DNA of 9,711 nucleotides from Candidatus Solibacter sp. (GTDB lineage: Bacteria > Acidobacteriota > Terriglobia > Bryobacterales > Bryobacteraceae). Below, one piece after another: positions 7,133 through 9,711 of this stretch. How positions within the stretch are numbered: the stretch's first letter is position 1; every line of letters begins with the position of its first letter. The notes below the pieces were generated by a model, which saw only the letters and a program-made list of their open reading frames with translations, had not been told where the DNA came from and ran no database searches. Position numbers and translations under genes: made by a program. The stretch spans positions 1 through 9,711 of the forward strand of contig JAPKZC010000408.1 in NCBI GenBank assembly GCA_026394025.1, written 5' to 3'.

Positions 7133-8419
7133 CTATGCCTGGGATGGCACCGCCCTCGGCCGGATCACTTCCTCGCCCATATAGGGGCGCAGGACTTCGG
7201 GAATGACCACGCTACCATCCTTCTGCTGATAGTTTTCGATGATCGCCACCCACGTGCGGCCTACCGCCAGACCGCTGCCGTTGATGGTGTGGGCAAACTC
7301 CGTCTTCTTGCCGGTCTTGTAGCGAATGCCGGCGCGCCGTGCCTGGAAGGCTTCGAAGTTCGAGCAAGAGGAGATTTCCTTGTACCCGTTCTGTCCCGGC
7401 AGCCAGACCTCGATGTCATACGTCTTGGCCGAACTAGCGCCCATGTCTCCGGTGCAGAGCACCACGGTGCGGAAGGGGAGACCGAGCCTCCGCAGGATAT
7501 CCTCGGCGTCGGCGGTGAGCTTCTCGAGTTCGTCGTAGCTCTGCTCCGGGCGGGTGAACTTCACCAGTTCCACCTTCTGGAACTGGTGCTGGCGAATGAT
7601 GCCGCGGACGTCGCGTCCATAGCTGCCGGCCTCGCTGCGGAAACACGGCGTGTAGGCGCACAGCTTGATGGGCAACTGCTCCGCCTCCAGCGTCTCGTCG
7701 CGATAGATGTTGGTGACCGGGACTTCGGCGGTGGGAATCAGCCAGAAATCGGTGCCCTCGCACTTGAACAGGTCGCCGGCGAACTTGGGAAGCTGGCCGG
7801 TGCCGTAGAGGCTGGCCGAATTCACCAGAAAGGGAGGCAGCACTTCGGTGTAGCCGTGGTCCCGGGTGTGCACGTCGAGGAAATAGTTTACAAGCGCACG
7901 TTCCAATTTGGCGCCGAGGCCCCAATAGAGCGCGAATCGCGCGCCCGTGATCTTGCCGGCGCGTGCGAAATCCAGGATGCCGAGTTCCGGGCCCAGGTCC
8001 CAGTGAGCCTTAGGCTCGAAGTCGAATTGCGGAGGCTCACCGCAGCGGCGCACTTCCACGTTGTCGTCGGCGGATTGGCCCACCGGGACGGACTCGTGAG
8101 GGATATTGGGAATGCCGGCGAGCAGTTCCTGGAACTGTTGGTCGACCGCGTTCATCTCTTCATCGAGCGCGGCGATTTGCTCCGCGATGGCGCGCACTTC
8201 CTTTTGCCTCTCGGTGGTGTCGGCGCCTGCGCGCTTGAGTTTGCCGATCTCGACAGACTCCAGGTTCTTGCGCGCTTTCAGTTGCTCGGCCCGGGAAATA
8301 GCCGACCGGCGCTTCTGGTCCAGGGCACGGAACCCCTCCAGATTGATCGCGCCGCTACGGGTCGCGAGGCGTTCCGCAAGTCGCTCGAAGTTGCTCCTGA
8401 AGTAGGTGAGATCGTGCAT
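7133..8419 (-). CDS. serS: Serine--tRNA ligase
   Basis: A cytoplasmic class II aminoacyl-tRNA synthetase charging tRNA-Ser (and tRNA-Sec where present), 428 residues, the normal length. The N-terminal long helical arm, which grips the tRNA-Ser variable arm, spans about 28-100 and is rich in Lys/Arg/Glu/Gln. The catalytic core has the serine-recognition loop TAEVPVTN (230-237), motif 2 CFRSEAGSYGRDVRGIIRQHQF (split by residues 259-280) with R261, the EISSCSNFEAFQARR strand (348-362) and motif 3 NGSGLAVGRTWVAIIEN (380-396). The ATG at 8419 aligns with known SerRS N-termini; the purine-rich GGAAGGA lies unusually close, ending 1 nt before it. It starts 27 bp after the stop of a 46-residue ORF and probably shares its promoter at 8609-8636. 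The aminotransferase gene follows after 69 bp. Confidence 0.96.
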   Translation of the reverse strand: MHDLTYFRSNFERLAERLATRSGAINLEGFRALDQKRRSAISRAEQLKARKNLESVEIGKLKRAGADTTERQKEVRAIAEQIAALDEEMNAVDQQFQELLAGIPNIPHESVPVGQSADDNVEVRRCGEPPQFDFEPKAHWDLGPELGILDFARAGKITGARFALYWGLGAKLERALVNYFLDVHTRDHGYTEVLPPFLVNSASLYGTGQLPKFAGDLFKCEGTDFWLIPTAEVPVTNIYRDETLEAEQLPIKLCAYTPCFRSEAGSYGRDVRGIIRQHQFQKVELVKFTRPEQSYDELEKLTADAEDILRRLGLPFRTVVLCTGDMGASSAKTYDIEVWLPGQNGYKEISSCSNFEAFQARRAGIRYKTGKKTEFAHTINGSGLAVGRTWVAIIENYQQKDGSVVIPEVLRPYMGEEVIRPRAVPSQA

Positions 8420-8446
8420 GTCCTTCCATGCTAACGCACGAAAGGC

Positions 8447-8587
8447 TCATTCTTCCTCATCCTCAACCTTCACCTGTTCAAGATCTTCGGCTTCGAAGAT
8501 CTCCCGGCAATCGAGACATTCCATGTAATCCACCCCGTCTCTGCGGGCGATGATCTGGGTGCGAGAGTGCTCACAAGCGGTTTGCAT
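8447..8587 (-). CDS. Small CxH/CxxC (zinc-ribbon-like) acidic protein, 46 residues
   Basis: A short ORF filling the gap between mqnC and serS. It begins MQTACEHSRT and has four potential metal ligands, C5, H7, C24 and C27 (CEH ... CLDC), spaced as in a minimal zinc knuckle, then a strongly acidic tail ending VEDEEE. It is preceded by a near-consensus promoter on the same strand and followed 27 bp later by serS, so it is probably the first gene of a serS transcript. An in-frame TAG inside the -10 box limits the possible starts, and ATG 8587 is the first ATG after it. The leader has no clear Shine-Dalgarno. No function is recognised. Metal binding is inferred from the Cys/His pattern only, and roles in regulation or as a small nucleic-acid-binding factor are guesses. 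Confidence 0.6.
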   Translation of the reverse strand: MQTACEHSRTQIIARRDGVDYMECLDCREIFEAEDLEQVKVEDEEE

Positions 8588-8608
8588 AACAACGCTTAGA
8601 TGAAGTTT

Positions 8609-8636
8609 ATTCTACCGTTGCTCAAGCACTTGTCAA
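8609..8636 (-). promoter_or_regulatory. Sigma-70-type promoter upstream of the small Cys protein and serS
   Basis: On the - strand the sequence reads TTGACA (8636-8631), a 16-bp spacer, then TAGAAT (8614-8609): a perfect -35 and a one-mismatch -10. The predicted start of transcription is near 8602, leaving a leader of about 15 nt before the ATG at 8587. It lies just beyond the mqnC stop (8651), so it gives the small ORF, serS and possibly the aminotransferase their own promoter even if mqnC transcription reads through. Confidence 0.7.
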
Positions 8637-8638
8637 GC
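8622..8638. repeat. Two direct TCAAGC copies, 11 bp apart, over the -35 region
   Basis: TCAAGC occurs at 8622-8627 and again at 8633-8638 on the + strand, one helical turn apart, and the second copy overlaps the -35 box. The same stretch also holds alternating CAAG/CTTG arms (8623-8626, 8629-8632, 8634-8637). The placement would suit an operator, but the elements are short and could be chance. Confidence 0.3.
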
Positions 8639-8650
8639 CCCCCATGCCGT

Positions 8651-9682
8651 TCAATTCAGAAAGTAGGTGCGATAGAGCGTGTCGCGCTGCCTGGGAACGA
8701 AGCCGGCGTCGCGAATGATGCGGCGCAACTCCTCTTCGCTGGCCTGGTGGTGGGCGCCGGCGGCGGAGACCACATTCTCTTCGATCATGATGCTGCCGAC
8801 ATCGTTGCCGCCGAACCGCAGGCCCATCTGGCAGGTCTTCAGGCCCTGCGTCACCCAACTGGCCTGCACATTCTCGAAGTTGTCGAGATAGATGCGGCTG
8901 ATCGCCAGGGTTTGCAGGTACTCAACCGCGGTGGCTTCTTCCTTGACGAAGCGGCCGAGCGAGGTGTTCTCCCGCTGGAACGTCCAGGGGATGAAGGCGG
9001 TGAACCCACCGGTCTCTTCCTGAAGATTGCGCACCAGTTCCAGGTGGTTCATGCGCTGCTCCAGGGTCTCACCGCAGCCGAACATCATAGTGGCGGTGGT
9101 TCGCATGCCCAGCTGGTGAGCGGTGCGATGCACGTCCAGCCAGTCCTGGGTGCCGCACTTGAGGCGGCTGATGCGGTGGCGCACGGCGTCATCCAGAATT
9201 TCGGCGCCGCCGCCGGGAATCGAATCCAGGCCGGAATCGCGCAAGCGCGCGATGGTGTCGCGCAGGCTCAGACCGCTTACCTCGGCGATGTTGGTCACTT
9301 CCGGCGCGGACAGGCAGTGCAGGTGAATCGGGTAACGGGCCTTGATGCTGCTAAACAGGTCTTCATACCACTCGATCTTAAGATCGGGGTGCAACCCGCC
9401 CTGCATGAGCACGCCGGTGCCGCCCATGTCGAGAGTTTCCTGAATCTTCTGGTAGATCACTTCCCTGGGGAGGATGTAGCCTTCGGCGGAACCTGGGGCG
9501 CGATAGAAAGCGCAGAAACTACAGTACTCTGTGCAAAAGTTGGTGTAGTTGATGTTGCGATCGATGATGTAGCTCACAACGCCCTCGGGGTGCCAATGGC
9601 GGCGCATGCGGTCGGCTTCCATGCCGATTCCGATCAGGTCGTCGGATTGGAACAGATCGAGTGCTTCTTCGCGGGTGATCAT
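8651..9682 (-). CDS. mqnC: Cyclic dehypoxanthinyl futalosine synthase (radical SAM), menaquinone futalosine pathway
   Basis: MqnC cyclises dehypoxanthinyl futalosine, building the ring skeleton of menaquinone in the chorismate-futalosine route; it is cytoplasmic with a radical SAM [4Fe-4S] cluster. The 343 residues carry the cluster motif C50-x3-C54-x2-C57 in NYTNFCTEYCSFCAFYR, QGGLHPDLKIEWYEDLF (94-110), IHLHCLSAPE (119-128), GLDSIPGGGAEIL (151-163), FIPWTFQRENT (230-240), VQASWVTQG (272-280) and EENVVSAAG (301-309). The IHLH-x-S-x-PE and IPWTFQ signatures favour MqnC over the related aminofutalosine synthase MqnE. The ATG at 9682 gives the usual ITREEAL-type N-terminus. The frame stays open to the edge, but no better start is seen in the 29 bp left, and there is no clear Shine-Dalgarno. 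Other mqn genes are not in the window. Confidence 0.92.
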   Translation of the reverse strand: MITREEALDLFQSDDLIGIGMEADRMRRHWHPEGVVSYIIDRNINYTNFCTEYCSFCAFYRAPGSAEGYILPREVIYQKIQETLDMGGTGVLMQGGLHPDLKIEWYEDLFSSIKARYPIHLHCLSAPEVTNIAEVSGLSLRDTIARLRDSGLDSIPGGGAEILDDAVRHRISRLKCGTQDWLDVHRTAHQLGMRTTATMMFGCGETLEQRMNHLELVRNLQEETGGFTAFIPWTFQRENTSLGRFVKEEATAVEYLQTLAISRIYLDNFENVQASWVTQGLKTCQMGLRFGGNDVGSIMIEENVVSAAGAHHQASEEELRRIIRDAGFVPRQRDTLYRTYFLN

Positions 9683-9711
9683 AGCAGTAGAGTGCGTATG
9701 ATCCCAGGATA

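Noticed and set aside
7289..8434. 381-codon + strand frame opposite serS
   Set aside because: Low-complexity antisense shadow of a clear SerRS gene.
9683..9711. Promoter or Shine-Dalgarno for mqnC in the last 29 bp
   Set aside because: Only a partial TATCCT at the very edge and no Shine-Dalgarno are visible; any -35 would lie outside the window, so nothing can be supported.

Overview
This 9.7 kb window is GC-rich, gene-dense bacterial chromosome, and most of it is housekeeping. The gene content (tandem DUF4097-type secreted proteins, a futalosine-pathway menaquinone gene, a LarC protein next to metG, a Tat-signal aminotransferase) resembles a soil Acidobacteriota of the Bryobacterales/Solibacter type. 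That assignment is an impression from protein style and content; no marker here proves it.

Left part, + strand: the end of one DUF4097-like secreted protein (1-154), then a complete paralogue (168-974). After a 99-bp gap comes a compact run of four genes: larC (nickel-pincer cofactor maturation), metG (methionyl-tRNA synthetase), tatD (metal-dependent DNase family) and a long-chain trans-polyprenyl diphosphate synthase. larC/metG and metG/tatD overlap by 4 nt each, and tatD is 14 bp from the synthase, so all four are probably co-transcribed.

Right part, - strand: read from the right edge, mqnC (futalosine-pathway radical SAM enzyme), a previously uncalled 46-residue CxH/CxxC mini-protein behind a near-consensus sigma-70 promoter, serS (seryl-tRNA synthetase), and an exported HisC-like PLP aminotransferase. 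The aminotransferase is broken by a frameshift in which about 11 nt seem to be missing right after the PLP-lysine motif. Its 3' end overlaps the polyprenyl synthase 3' end by 20 bp, tail to tail.

Functional links: the polyprenyl synthase (side chain) and mqnC (naphthoquinone ring) both plausibly serve menaquinone synthesis, and metG and serS both charge tRNAs. No mobile element, CRISPR array, tRNA or rRNA was seen. No intergenic stretch exceeds 100 bp. I found no convincing new multi-gene system; the points most worth following are the broken Tat aminotransferase, the small cysteine protein with its promoter, and larC inside a translation-gene operon.
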